A DNA stretch of 64,000 nucleotides from Natronococcus sp. CG52 (GTDB taxonomy: Archaea; Halobacteriota; Halobacteria; Halobacteriales; Natrialbaceae): contig NZ_CP099391.1 in the NCBI RefSeq assembly GCF_023913515.1, forward strand, positions 1-64,000, read 5' to 3'. Under the pieces are notes generated by a model. It did no database searches and had not been told where the DNA came from. It was given only the letters and a program-made list of their open reading frames with translations. This document shows, one piece after another, positions 25,740 to 34,970 of this stretch. The position numbers and the translations under genes were made by a program. Within the stretch, counting starts at the first letter, position 1. Each line of letters starts with the position of its first letter.

Positions 25740-26882
25740 TTAGACCGTCATTCCTTCTTCGCGGAGCAGGTCGATGGCGGGCTCGACGTCGCCGAGTTTG
25801 TTCAGGTCGAACTCGAGCGGATCGATCTCGTCGAGGGTCGGGAGTTCGCCGACGTACTCGACGCCGTCGACGACGGGATACTCTCCGTTGACGTCGACGA
25901 AGAAGTCCTGTCCCTGTTCGGCGATGATGTGGCGGGTAAACTCCGCCGCGAGGTTCGGCTTGTCCGCTCCCTCGAGAATGGCGACGCCGGAGACGTTGAA
26001 CAGGCAGCCGGGATCGTTACTGGTGAACGTCACGTCGAGGGGAGCGTCCGGATCGTCGTCGACGATGCGGCCGGCGTAGTACTGGTTGCCGAGCGCGATC
26101 TCCTGTTCGCCGCTCGCAACGGCCTCGGCCTGGTCCGAGCCGCTACTGTACAGCGTCGCGTTCTGATCCTCGACCATCGCGCGGACCCATTCGCGGGTCG
26201 CGTCTTCGCCCTCTTCCTCCATCATCGCGACGATGAACGAGTGGAAGGTCCCCGAATTCGGGCGCGTCGAGATAACGTCCCGGAATCGCTCGTCTTCGGC
26301 GTACGCGAAGATGTCGTCCGGAAGATCGTCGCCGTCGAAGTGGTCGGTGTTGTACTGCACGGCACGAACCCGGCCGGACGCACCGGTCCACTGTCCGTCC
26401 GAGTCTCGGTAGTTGTCGTCCACCGCGTCGATAACGTCTTCCGGCAGCTCGCGCGCGAGCCCTTCGTCCTTGAGTCGCGCGAGTTCGCCCGAGGATTGCG
26501 TGTAGAAGACGTCCGCCGGGCTGTTTTCGCCCTCCTCCAGGATACTCGCCAGCTGATCGCCCTCGTCGTCGTAGTCACGCTTGATCGTGAAATCGTCGTA
26601 CTCGTCCTCGAGTTTCTCGAACAGGGGATCGATCTGATCCTGGGTCCGAGCGGAGTAGATCGTCAGTTCGCCCTCGAGGTCGCCGAGGTCGTCCCAGGAA
26701 ACGGCGCTCGATTCCGCGGCCGCTTCCTGGGGCTCGTAACTATCGAACGGGTCCTCGTCTCCACCGCCGAGACCGTCGAGACAGCCGGCGACGGCGAGCG
26801 TGCCGACCGCAGCCGAACCCGCGCCGAGGAATCGCCGGCGGTTGATCGTCGTTCCCCGCCCGCTGAGATCGTGTCGTTGCAT
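25740..26882 (-). CDS. Iron(III) ABC transporter substrate-binding lipoprotein
   Basis: 380 residues with a TAT/lipoprotein leader (RRRFLGAGSAAVGTLAVAGC). The mature part starts with 'GELTIYSARTQDQIDPLFEK', as in FbpA/FutA iron-binding proteins, and contains 'DVFYTQSSGELARLKDEGLA', 'FTSNDPGCLFNVSGVAI' and 'EYPVVDGVEYVGELP'. It captures ferric iron outside the cell for the downstream permease. An iron operator lies seven bases before the ATG, covering the promoter. Confidence 0.9.
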   Translation of the reverse strand: MQRHDLSGRGTTINRRRFLGAGSAAVGTLAVAGCLDGLGGGDEDPFDSYEPQEAAAESSAVSWDDLGDLEGELTIYSARTQDQIDPLFEKLEDEYDDFTIKRDYDDEGDQLASILEEGENSPADVFYTQSSGELARLKDEGLARELPEDVIDAVDDNYRDSDGQWTGASGRVRAVQYNTDHFDGDDLPDDIFAYAEDERFRDVISTRPNSGTFHSFIVAMMEEEGEDATREWVRAMVEDQNATLYSSGSDQAEAVASGEQEIALGNQYYAGRIVDDDPDAPLDVTFTSNDPGCLFNVSGVAILEGADKPNLAAEFTRHIIAEQGQDFFVDVNGEYPVVDGVEYVGELPTLDEIDPLEFDLNKLGDVEPAIDLLREEGMTV

Positions 26883-26888
26883 ATATAG

Positions 26889-26905
26889 TTTAGGCCAGCC
26901 TAAAA
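26889..26905. promoter_or_regulatory. DtxR-type iron operator at the binding-protein promoter
   Basis: TTTAGGCCAGCCTAAAA, nearly perfect palindrome, ends 7 nt upstream of the ATG at 26882, at the place of the TATA box of a leaderless transcript. Binding would block transcription when iron is sufficient. Confidence 0.85.
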
Positions 26906-27029
26906 CACTAATACCTTCCGGTTACCCGCAGCAGAGCGGTCGAGAGGGTGAGACAGCGAACGCTGTCCGATCGCCGGCCGTCCGATGCCCACGGTTTTCG
27001 GCCGACCTAAACCTCTCCGGTCACACCTT

Positions 27030-27045
27030 TTTAGGCCAACCTAAA
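27030..27045. promoter_or_regulatory. Second DtxR-type iron operator in the same intergenic region
   Basis: TTTAGGCCAACCTAAA is a 6-4-6 palindrome. A weaker half site ending CCGACCTAAA lies at 26999-27011. The box is about 130 nt upstream of the methyltransferase start and 150 nt from the binding-protein start, so it may act with the first box or on the methyltransferase gene. Confidence 0.78.
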
Positions 27046-27177
27046 GAATCTGTCGGTCACTACTTCGAGCGGAGCCACCCGGCCGCGTGTACGCCTCCGA
27101 TGCGACGGAGCAGACCGCTCTCTACGGCCTGTGCTCGAGTCGAACTCGTTTTGATGCTCTGGGCTGATGAGTCTCGT

Positions 27178-27858
27178 ATGAGCGTTCGCGAGGAGTTCGA
27201 CGACTGGGCCACGAGCGGAAAGGACAGGGGGATGGAGGAGCGCCACTGGCACACCGCCAAGCACGCGCTCGCGCGGATGCCCGTCGAACCGGGCGATACC
27301 GTCCTCGATCTGGGCTGTGGCAGCGGCTACGCCGGTCGGGCGCTGCGAGACACCAAGGGTGCGGGCCGAGTCTACGGACTCGACGGCTCGCCGGAGATGG
27401 CCCACAACGCCGCGGGTTACACGGACGACGGCCAGGTCGGCTACGTCGTCGGCGACTTCGGTTCGCTCCCGTTCGCCGACGACTCGATCGATCACATCTG
27501 GTCCATGGAGGCGTTCTACTACGCCGCCGATCCCCACGAGACGCTCGAGGAGGTCGCCCGCGTGCTTCGTCCCGGCGGAACGTTCTACTGCGCGGTCAAC
27601 TACTACGAGGAAAACGTCCACTCCCGCGAGTGGCAGGAGTTCATCTCGATCGAGATGACCCGCTGGGACCGCGACCAGTACCGCGAGGCGTTCCGCGACG
27701 CGGGACTCCTCGTCGCCGAACAGGACAACGTTCCGGACCGCGAGATCACGATCCCCGGCGAGGCCGAGTTCCCGCTCGAGGACTGGGACACCCGCGAGGC
27801 GATGGTCGAGCGCTACCGCGAGTACGGCACCCTCCTGACGGTCGGCGTAGCCCCTTGA
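27178..27858 (+). CDS. SAM-dependent class I methyltransferase
   Basis: 226 residues from ATG 27178; longer readings upstream run through the iron operators. Motif I is VLDLGCGSGYAGRAL, motif II/III 'VYGLDGSPEMAHNA' and 'VVGDFGSLPFADDSID', then 'EEVARVLRPGGTFYCAVNYY'. It methylates an unknown small molecule; UbiE/small-molecule type is most likely. The iron box upstream raises the possibility of iron control. Confidence 0.85.
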   Translation: MSVREEFDDWATSGKDRGMEERHWHTAKHALARMPVEPGDTVLDLGCGSGYAGRALRDTKGAGRVYGLDGSPEMAHNAAGYTDDGQVGYVVGDFGSLPFADDSIDHIWSMEAFYYAADPHETLEEVARVLRPGGTFYCAVNYYEENVHSREWQEFISIEMTRWDRDQYREAFRDAGLLVAEQDNVPDREITIPGEAEFPLEDWDTREAMVERYREYGTLLTVGVAP

Positions 27859-27880
27859 TTTCGGGTCGAACGGCGCGGCG

Positions 27881-27904
27881 CACCCCTTGGTTTCCACTCG
27901 AACC
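27881..27904 (-). other. Isolated ORB-like box between methyltransferase and DUF1684 genes
   Basis: On the minus strand: TTCGAGTGGAAACCAAGGGG then TG. It matches the ORB pattern with two or three changes. A weaker copy (TTCGACCCGAAATCAAGGGG, minus strand) lies immediately left at 27850-27870, giving two direct boxes 31 bp apart. Confidence 0.45.
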
Positions 27905-28035
27905 GGGCTCGACGCTCCGCTCTATTCGGCTCACGTCAGTCGATTCACACCCTTCGTGCAGCTTCGAGCCGATACTGCTCACTCGGGCTCGCTCGAGTCG
28001 AAACGATCCCCCGTGTCTCACTCGCACTGACTGCG

Positions 28036-28617
28036 TCAGTTCGATTCGAACCCCTCGCCCGCCGGAATCGCGATCTCGAGCCAGTTCTCCTCGGGGGGCA
28101 GCGGACAGTCGAAGGTCTCACTGTAGGCGCAAAACGGCGTGTACGCGAGGTTGAAGTCGACGACGAGTTCGTCGCCGGTCTCGAGGTCCCGATCCGGCGC
28201 GAGTTCCATGTATCGCCCGCCCCGGTAGCTCTGCTGACCGGTCGTCTTGTCCCGGAACGGGATGAAGATCGGCTCCTCGTCGGGGCTCTCGAGTTGATAG
28301 CCGGCCAGTTCGAACGTCCCGTCCTCGAGGTCCTCGTCGTCGCGTTCGAGTTCGAACTCGAGCGTGACGGTCCGAAGATACCGCATCTCTCGATCCGCGG
28401 TCGTATCCATCAACACGACCTCCGGATCGTCGTGGACCGTAGCGGTCGCGGCGACGCGGTAGTCCGAGTCCGGGCTGAAGTACTCGAGCCCGTCGAAGCC
28501 GTCGCGATCCTCGGGCGGAATCGGCGACTGGGGATGCTCGGCGAAGAACTCGTCCTTCTCGGCGCGCTTTGACTCGAGTTCGTCGCGCCACTCGTCGACG
28601 TCGATAGAATCGCTCAT
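28036..28617 (-). CDS. DUF1684 family protein
   Basis: 193 residues starting MSDSIDVDEWRDELESKRAE. Core segments 'HPQSPIPPEDRDGFDGLEYF', 'FIPFRDKTTGQQSYRGGRYM', 'DLVVDFNLAYTPFCAYS'-like (ELVVDFNLAYTPFCAYSE) and 'CPLPPEENWLEIAIPAGE' are typical of DUF1684, a family of unknown function with a conserved 'NPxCAY' type motif. Promoter probably lies in the divergent region to the next gene. Confidence 0.88.
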   Translation of the reverse strand: MSDSIDVDEWRDELESKRAEKDEFFAEHPQSPIPPEDRDGFDGLEYFSPDSDYRVAATATVHDDPEVVLMDTTADREMRYLRTVTLEFELERDDEDLEDGTFELAGYQLESPDEEPIFIPFRDKTTGQQSYRGGRYMELAPDRDLETGDELVVDFNLAYTPFCAYSETFDCPLPPEENWLEIAIPAGEGFESN

Positions 28618-28752
28618 ACGGTCCGTTGGAGGAAGATTGGAAGGCGTTGCGTTTGCCGTCTTCTCGTCCCTCGCGACCGGGACGTCTGTCCCCAACGATC
28701 GTTACTAACTCGGGAAGAACGATTATTATACTGGCCGCCCGAGGGTCAGATC

Positions 28753-29379
28753 ATGTGGCCGTGGGAACACGCAATCGTGGGGTATCTCGCCTACTCGCTG
28801 TTCTGTCACACCTACTACCGGGACTCTCCCGGCGGCCTCGAGGCGTTCGCGGTCGTCTTCGCGTCGGTGCTTCCCGACCTGATCGACAAACCGTTGACGT
28901 GGGAGTACGAGATTTTCGAGGTCGGATACGCGCTCGGCCACTCGATCTTCTTCGCGATTCCGCTGTCGGTCGCCGTCGGTGCACTCGCCAGGTCCTACGA
29001 CCGACCCCGAACTGGCGTTGCGTTCGCCGTCGGCTACCTCCTGCACCTGCCCGCTGACATCGTCGACGGCTACGTCCGGAACGACCACCTCATCTTCTGG
29101 ATCGTCCTGTGGCCGGTCGAGAGGGGCGACGCTCACCTCCACGCCCACGAACACGGTCCCGGCTTCATCGACCAGTTCTTCGTGTTTTTCACGCATTACC
29201 GACACGAACTGTTCTCGAGCGATCCCTCGACGTACATCCTGCTCCAGTTCGCCATGGCCGCCTTCGCCGCGCTGATCTGGCTCTACGACGGCGCACCCGT
29301 CCTCCGCGAGTGTCTGCTCGGCGGAAAGCGACTCGTCGAAGCGACGATCGAACGAGCAACCGAGTCCCGGAACCGGTAA
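28753..29379 (+). CDS. YdjM-like membrane-bound metal-dependent hydrolase
   Basis: 208 residues with about four membrane segments. 'MWPWEHAIVGYLAYSLFCHT' with its early histidine, 'VFASVLPDLIDKPLTW', 'GHSIFFAIPLSVAV' and 'GYLLHLPADIVDG' provide the His/Asp pattern of the YdjM/DUF457 family. Substrate unknown. A TATA-like ATTATTATA lies at 28719-28727, about 30 nt upstream of the start. Confidence 0.75.
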   Translation: MWPWEHAIVGYLAYSLFCHTYYRDSPGGLEAFAVVFASVLPDLIDKPLTWEYEIFEVGYALGHSIFFAIPLSVAVGALARSYDRPRTGVAFAVGYLLHLPADIVDGYVRNDHLIFWIVLWPVERGDAHLHAHEHGPGFIDQFFVFFTHYRHELFSSDPSTYILLQFAMAAFAALIWLYDGAPVLRECLLGGKRLVEATIERATESRNR

Positions 29380-29485
29380 CCCGCTGCTGCTGTCGCCCGC
29401 CAGCGGGCGATTGCGCCAGCCGGTCCGCACGTTTATATTCGAAGCCGCCGCAATCGCAGTTCGTCAACGCTATGGACGACCGACG

Positions 29486-31873
29486 ATGAGTACGGCAAGA
29501 ATGACGGACTGGCGCTCGATCTTCGGCCACGAGCAACCCTACGACGAGCAGGTCGACGGTATCGAGACCGCAATCGAGACCGCTCGAGACGACGGCTACA
29601 CCGTCGTCGAGGGGGCCTGTGGCACCGGAAAGACGATGATTGCGCTCAGCGCGGGGATCGACCTCGTGCGCGATCCCGACACCGACTACGAGCGCGTGTT
29701 CGTGCTCACGAGCGTCAAGCAGCAACTGCGCCAGTTCGAGGCCGACCTCGAGACGATCAACGCGAACCTGCCCGACGACTGGAACCCGATCTCGGGACTG
29801 ACCCTCGTCGGCAAGGCCGACGTCTGCCCGTACAACCGGGAGGGAGCGGGCGGGATCGACGACGGCAACGTCTACGACCGCTGTGAGACGCTGCGGGACC
29901 GAACCCGCGACCTCACCGGTGAGGGCGGGGAGACGACGGCCGGCACGCTGACCGCGCGGGCGCGCCAGCAACAGACCGGACTCGCCGACAGCGGGACGGC
30001 CGGAACGACGGGCCGGTTCCTCGAGACCGCCGGGGAGACGGCCGCTTATCCGCCGGAAATGCCGACGTACGGCGACGGGGGAGCGGTCGGCGCCGAAACC
30101 GAGTACTGCCCGTTCTACGCGCAGTACCTCGAGGACCTGCCCGAAGAGGAGAGCGACGGAGACGCCTCGGAGGCCGTCCCGTTCGACTTTACGAGCGCCG
30201 GCCTACTCACTCCCGAGGATCTCGTCGCGCGATCCGTTCGACACGGCACCTGCCCCCACTCCGTGATGGGGGCGCTGCTCGGCCACGTCGAGGTCGTCCT
30301 GGGAAATTACTACCACGCGTTCGATCCGACGACGACGAACACCTTCACCGGCGCGCTGCTCGACGACTCGACGTTCGTCGTCTGCGACGAGGCCCACATG
30401 CTCGAGCCCCGGGTGCGGGACCTGGTCAGTGACGGCGTCGGCGACACGACCCTGCGCGACGCCGAAACCGAACTCTCGCGGGTCATCCAGCCGATCAGGT
30501 TCGAACGCGAGGGACGCCAGGCGGAGGGCGGATCGAAGACGGCCGACGCCGAACTCGTTCGCGGAGAACTGGCGGACAGCGACGTCTCGTTCGAGGAACT
30601 CGCACGCACGCTCGAGTTCGTTCGAGACCTTCGGCAGGAACTCGACCGCCGGGTCACCGCCCATCTCGACCGGACTCACCGGGGGTGGAAGTCGAACCTG
30701 ACCGAACTCGCGGACGACGAGATCCCGCTACGCGACCCGCAGGAACCCGCCGAGGACGAACTCTCCGAGTGGGCCGTCGACGCCGGCTACAGCGACGCCG
30801 TCTGGGTTCGCGCCGAGGCCGCCGGCGCCGTCGTCGAGCGCGTCCTGAACGAGGCCGAGGACGAGGAGCGCACCCGCGCCGCGCCAGCCGTCGGTCGCGT
30901 CCTCGGCGAGTGGTACCGCCGCGACCACACCGACTACTTCCGGGAGATCGAACTCGAGCGGACCTGGGACGACACCGAACCCGCCGACTCGTGGCGCCGG
31001 GCCTACACCGCCCGACTCGCCCTGCACAACTGCGTGCCGAGCGACGCCATCGGCGAGCGCCTCGGGAGCTTCGGCGGCGGGATCCTGATGAGTGCGACAC
31101 TCGAGCCCATGGATGCCTTCACCGAGGTGACGGGCCTCGACTACCTCGCTCGCGAGGAGGACCGCCCGGTCGTCGAACGGCGGTACGGACTGCACTTCCC
31201 GGAGACGAACCGCGAGAGCTTCGCGGTCGCCGCGCCCAAGTACACCTACGAGAACCGGGGGCGACCCGGAGAGACCAATCCGACCAGAACGCACTACGCC
31301 GACGCTATCGCGAAGGTCGCTCGTCTCCCCGGAAACGTCCTCGTCGGCATGCCGAGCTACGCGGAGGCCGAGTGGGCCGCGGGCGTCGTCGAGGAGCGGA
31401 TCGAGAAACCCGTCCTGCTCGACGCCGCGAGCGACGACGAGACCACCCAGTCGCTCAAAAGCGAGTTCTTCGCGGGCGACGGGAAGGTGCTCGTCACGAG
31501 CCTCCGGGGGACGCTCACCGAGGGCGTCGACTACAGCGGTGACCGGCTCTCGGCGGCCGTCGTCTGTGGCGTCCCGATCGTCAACACCTCGAGTCCCCGG
31601 ACGAAGGCCGTCCGCCGAGCCTACGACGACGCCTTCGAGGACGGGTTCACGTACGCGCTGACGATTCCCGCGGTGCGGAAGGCGCGCCAGGCGATCGGTC
31701 GCGTCATCCGCTCGCCAGAGGACGTCGGCGTTCGCGTGCTGTTGGACGAGCGCTACGCTCGCGATAGCTGGGATTCGGTTCGACCGTACCTGCCCGACGA
31801 CGACGAGTTCCAGCCCGTCAGTCCCGATATGCTCGAGCACGGCCTCGAGCGGTTCCGGTCACGGTTGTCGTAA
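29486..31873 (+). CDS. XPD/DinG-like superfamily 2 DNA helicase with Fe-S cluster
   Basis: 795 residues from ATG 29486. Walker A is EGACGTGKTM; four cysteines suited to a 4Fe-4S cluster occur between motifs Ia and II (VCPYN, DRCETL, EYCPFY, GTCPHS); motif II is VVCDEAHMLE. C-terminal helicase motifs include 'VTSLRGTLTEGVDYSGDRLS' and 'RKARQAIGRVIRSPEDVGVR'. A 5'-3' helicase role in nucleotide excision repair or R-loop/G4 processing is expected of the family. The 3' end overlaps that of the next, convergent gene by 15 nt. Confidence 0.92.
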   Translation: MSTARMTDWRSIFGHEQPYDEQVDGIETAIETARDDGYTVVEGACGTGKTMIALSAGIDLVRDPDTDYERVFVLTSVKQQLRQFEADLETINANLPDDWNPISGLTLVGKADVCPYNREGAGGIDDGNVYDRCETLRDRTRDLTGEGGETTAGTLTARARQQQTGLADSGTAGTTGRFLETAGETAAYPPEMPTYGDGGAVGAETEYCPFYAQYLEDLPEEESDGDASEAVPFDFTSAGLLTPEDLVARSVRHGTCPHSVMGALLGHVEVVLGNYYHAFDPTTTNTFTGALLDDSTFVVCDEAHMLEPRVRDLVSDGVGDTTLRDAETELSRVIQPIRFEREGRQAEGGSKTADAELVRGELADSDVSFEELARTLEFVRDLRQELDRRVTAHLDRTHRGWKSNLTELADDEIPLRDPQEPAEDELSEWAVDAGYSDAVWVRAEAAGAVVERVLNEAEDEERTRAAPAVGRVLGEWYRRDHTDYFREIELERTWDDTEPADSWRRAYTARLALHNCVPSDAIGERLGSFGGGILMSATLEPMDAFTEVTGLDYLAREEDRPVVERRYGLHFPETNRESFAVAAPKYTYENRGRPGETNPTRTHYADAIAKVARLPGNVLVGMPSYAEAEWAAGVVEERIEKPVLLDAASDDETTQSLKSEFFAGDGKVLVTSLRGTLTEGVDYSGDRLSAAVVCGVPIVNTSSPRTKAVRRAYDDAFEDGFTYALTIPAVRKARQAIGRVIRSPEDVGVRVLLDERYARDSWDSVRPYLPDDDEFQPVSPDMLEHGLERFRSRLS

Positions 31874-33037
31874 CGACGGCTGCTCTTCGATGGTGTCCAC
31901 CGCGCCGCCCTCGACCGCGCTGCTCCAGTTACCGAGCCACTCCTCGAGGCTGCCTCGCAGTCGATCGTATTCGATAGTCACGGACTCCGCGGGAATCTCG
32001 GCGCGCTCCTCGAACCCCTCGTCGAGATCGACGAACGCGTTGCTGACCGCGGGAATCTGGGCCCGTCGTTCGGCGAGTTCGACCTGCACCTCGCTCGAGA
32101 GGGCGAAGTTGAGGAAGTCGTAGGCGAGATCGATCTTCTCGGCCTGATCGAAGATGGCCACCCCGAGGGGTGTCTCGTACCCCTGTTCGTCCGGGAACGC
32201 GACCCGGTAGCGGTCCGGATCTCGATCCTCTCGATCGGCGATCACCGGATCGGTCGAGTAGGCGACTGACAGCGGTCGCTCCGCCGCCGCGTAGAGCTCG
32301 TCGGACGCCGCCCAGCCGTCGGTGATCCGGGCGCCGTTCTCTCGGAGTCCGCTCCAGTAGTCGAGGTAGCCGTCGGTTCCGAAGGCGTCGATCGTCCAGA
32401 GGAGAAACGCCAGCCCCGAGTCGGCGCGCTCGGGATGGGGAATCAGCAGCGTCTCCTCGTACTCGGGCTCGGTCAGGTCAGCGAGCGTTTCGGGGGCCTC
32501 GAGTTCGTCGTCATCCGCGTGGAGGAGACAGCTGTATCGCACCCCGGAGGGGAGAACGCGACCGTTCGGATCGCCGAACTCGAGATCATCGCGGATGCGG
32601 TCGGTCGCTGTGATCCGATCCTGGTTGAGTTGGCGGAAGAGTTCGCGCCCCTCGAGTTCGCGGTCGACCGCTGCGAGCGCGGCCGGAGTGAGCCCGAAGT
32701 AGACGTCCGCGTCGATTTCGGCCTCCTGGTGGACGCGCCGGACGTAGTGATCGAGGCCGGCTTCCGGGATCGTCCACTGGAGTTCCGCGTCGGGAAACTC
32801 CTCCTCGAAGAGTTCCCTGAGTCGCTCGTCGGCGGCTCGCTCGCCGCGGACCATCGACTCGGTTGTGGCGATCCGGAGCGTCCCGTCGAGGTCGGGCTCT
32901 TCGGGCTCGGGGTCGTCCCGGTCGTCGACGTCGGCCGGTTCCGCTTCCTCCTCGTCGTCCGCTTCGCGGGTGAAACAGCCGGCTAACCCGGCGAGCCCAC
33001 CGCCACCGACGGCCCGTACGACCGAACGCCGTTTCAT
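31859..33037 (-). CDS. Thiamine-type ABC transporter substrate-binding lipoprotein
   Basis: 392 residues with lipoprotein leader (RRSVVRAVGGGGLAGLAGC) and an acidic linker. The mature part starts 'GTLRIATTESMVRGERAADE' and contains 'DVYFGLTPAALAAVDRELEG', 'SVAYSTDPVIADRED' and 'DQAEKIDLAYDFLNFALSSE', most like thiamine/iron-type periplasmic binding proteins (TbpA/ThiB). No permease or ATPase is adjacent, and no TPP riboswitch was recognised upstream, so the ligand is inferred. Confidence 0.75.
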   Translation of the reverse strand: MKRRSVVRAVGGGGLAGLAGCFTREADDEEEAEPADVDDRDDPEPEEPDLDGTLRIATTESMVRGERAADERLRELFEEEFPDAELQWTIPEAGLDHYVRRVHQEAEIDADVYFGLTPAALAAVDRELEGRELFRQLNQDRITATDRIRDDLEFGDPNGRVLPSGVRYSCLLHADDDELEAPETLADLTEPEYEETLLIPHPERADSGLAFLLWTIDAFGTDGYLDYWSGLRENGARITDGWAASDELYAAAERPLSVAYSTDPVIADREDRDPDRYRVAFPDEQGYETPLGVAIFDQAEKIDLAYDFLNFALSSEVQVELAERRAQIPAVSNAFVDLDEGFEERAEIPAESVTIEYDRLRGSLEEWLGNWSSAVEGGAVDTIEEQPSLRQP

Positions 33038-33172
33038 AGCGGTAGTGATACGCCGTATCGCCTTAAGCGCCGGGATCACCCCGTATCGACCGACGTCCGT
33101 CTTCTCGCGGCGATTTCCCCGGCATCGGGTCCGGGACAGAAAGGTTTTATCCGACGGCTGAGACTCACCGGT

Positions 33173-34261
33173 GTGACAGCGAACGCGAACGGAGCGCGAC
33201 GACGCCGCCACGTGCTCGCTGGTGTGGTTGCTGCGCTCGGCGTCGTAACCGGGGCGATCCTGCTCGAGGTCCTCGGAACGATCCTCTTCGCGCTGACGGT
33301 CGCCTACGTTCTGCTTCCCGTACAGGGATGGCTGGTCAGGCGGGGGCTCTCCGAGTGGACGTCCGCCGTCGCCGCGACGCTACTCGGTTTCGTGGGCGCG
33401 GTCGCCGTCTTCTCGCCGATCGTCCTCACGCTGTACTTCCGAATCGACGAGGTGATCGCCCTCGTCGAGGACGTTCCGCCGGAGATGCCGGTCACGGTGC
33501 TCGACGTGACGTACACGATCGAGGCAGGGGAGGTCCAGACGCTCGCAGTGACCTTCCTGCGCGACCTCGCCGTCTCCCTCGCGTCGTCGCTTCCGGTGCT
33601 CGCGATCAAGTTCGCCCTCTTCGTCATCCTGCTGTTCGCGCTACTGTACAAGGGCGACGCGGCCGGACGAGCGGCGATCGCCCCCGTTCCACACGAGTTC
33701 CGCGACGTCGTCCACGCGCTCGCCACTCGAGCCCGGGAGACGCTGTACGCGATCTACGTGCTGCAACTCGCCACGTCTGTCGCCTCGCTGCTGATCGGCT
33801 ACCCGCTGTTCCGGCTGCTGGGTTACGAGATGGCCTTCACGCTCGCGCTCTTCGCCGCAATCTTGCAGTTCGTCCCGATCATCGGCCCGAGCCTGCTCGT
33901 CGCACCGATCGCGCTCTACCACGTCGCCGCGGGCGAACTGGCCGCAGCGGCGCTGGTCGGCGTCCTCGGAATCGGGCTGGTTGCCTGGTTTCCCGACATC
34001 GCCGTTCGACCGCGACTCGCCCGCCGCTCCGCCGGCTTGCCGGGCAGTCTCTACTTCGTCGGCTTCACAGGCGGCCTCTTTACGCTCGGCGCGATCGGAA
34101 TCGTCGTCGGCCCGCTGATCGTCGCGGTCTTCGTCGAGGCCGTCGACCTGCTCGCCGAGGAGGTCAACGGCGACACGACGCTCGAGGACTTCGCGAGGCC
34201 GGAGTCGGAGACGCCGGCCGAACCCGTCGAGGCGGAACCTGGCAACTCGTCCGACGACTGA
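33173..34261 (+). CDS. AI-2E family (PerM-like) transporter
   Basis: 362 residues starting at a GTG with a TATA-like TTTTAT about 27 nt upstream (33145-33150), so the transcript is probably leaderless. Eight or so membrane segments; 'FALTVAYVLLPVQGWLVRRG', 'FAAILQFVPIIGPSLLVAP' and 'GFTGGLFTLGAIGIVVGPLI' fit the AI-2E exporter/PerM family. Substrate in archaea is unknown; some family members are Na+/H+ antiporters in halophiles. Confidence 0.85.
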   Translation: MTANANGARRRRHVLAGVVAALGVVTGAILLEVLGTILFALTVAYVLLPVQGWLVRRGLSEWTSAVAATLLGFVGAVAVFSPIVLTLYFRIDEVIALVEDVPPEMPVTVLDVTYTIEAGEVQTLAVTFLRDLAVSLASSLPVLAIKFALFVILLFALLYKGDAAGRAAIAPVPHEFRDVVHALATRARETLYAIYVLQLATSVASLLIGYPLFRLLGYEMAFTLALFAAILQFVPIIGPSLLVAPIALYHVAAGELAAAALVGVLGIGLVAWFPDIAVRPRLARRSAGLPGSLYFVGFTGGLFTLGAIGIVVGPLIVAVFVEAVDLLAEEVNGDTTLEDFARPESETPAEPVEAEPGNSSDD

Positions 34262-34333
34262 CGCTCGAGTCCGCGTCTCGTCCCCAGCCCACTCAGCCGT
34301 CCAGCTTTTCTATCTGCCCGTCGTCGGTCACGT

Positions 34334-34957
34334 ATGGCCAGTGGCCGAACGATCATCAACGCGATCATCGGTGCCGTCGTCGGTATCGTCCTCTCGTTCG
34401 TCCCGTTCTCGACGATCATCGGCGGCGCCGTCGCAGGATTTCTCGAGGGTCCGGACGAGCGCGACGGGGCGCTCGTCGGCGCCCTCGCCGGCGCGGTCAC
34501 GTTCGTCCCGATCGCCGCCGTCGCACTCCTCGCGATCGGGGTCGTCGGCTTCGGGATGGGCGTCGCCGCCGCCCCGGCAGAGGGATTCGCGTTCGTCGTG
34601 CTCGTGATCCTCGCGCTCGTGCTGTTCGCGTTCCTCTACACCGTCGGACTGTCGCTGCTCGGCGGGTATCTCGGCGCCTACCTGGCGCGTGAGTATCCGG
34701 AACGGCACGCGAAGACGCGAGAGACGATCGGAATGAGCGGGCGCGAGTCGAGGCGGAAACGAACGCCGACGACCGACGACCGACCTCGATCGGAGACGCG
34801 AGAGCCGCGGGAGCCGTTCGAGACCGACCGCGACGATCCGGACCGCTCGAACGTATCGAACCGCGAGGACCGGCCGGAAGCCGCCGAAGGCGCCGAATCC
34901 GATCCCTCCGACCCGCTGCGATGGCACGAGGAACACGAGTCCGACCGGGACGAGTGA
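34334..34957 (+). CDS. DUF5518-type haloarchaeal membrane protein
   Basis: 207 residues. Four hydrophobic segments ('IINAIIGAVVGIVLSFVPFS', 'TIIGGAVAGFLEG', 'GALAGAVTFVPIAAVALLAI', 'LLGGYLGAYLAREY') match the glycine-zipper layout of DUF5518, followed by a 70-residue charged, disordered tail. Function unknown. Confidence 0.7.
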   Translation: MASGRTIINAIIGAVVGIVLSFVPFSTIIGGAVAGFLEGPDERDGALVGALAGAVTFVPIAAVALLAIGVVGFGMGVAAAPAEGFAFVVLVILALVLFAFLYTVGLSLLGGYLGAYLAREYPERHAKTRETIGMSGRESRRKRTPTTDDRPRSETREPREPFETDRDDPDRSNVSNREDRPEAAEGAESDPSDPLRWHEEHESDRDE

Positions 34958-34970
34958 CGCTCGCGACGAC

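Noticed and set aside
27995-28016. A third ORB-like sequence (TCGAGTCGAAACGATCCCCC)
   Set aside because: The run after the GAAAC core is C rather than G, so orientation does not agree with the ORB pattern.
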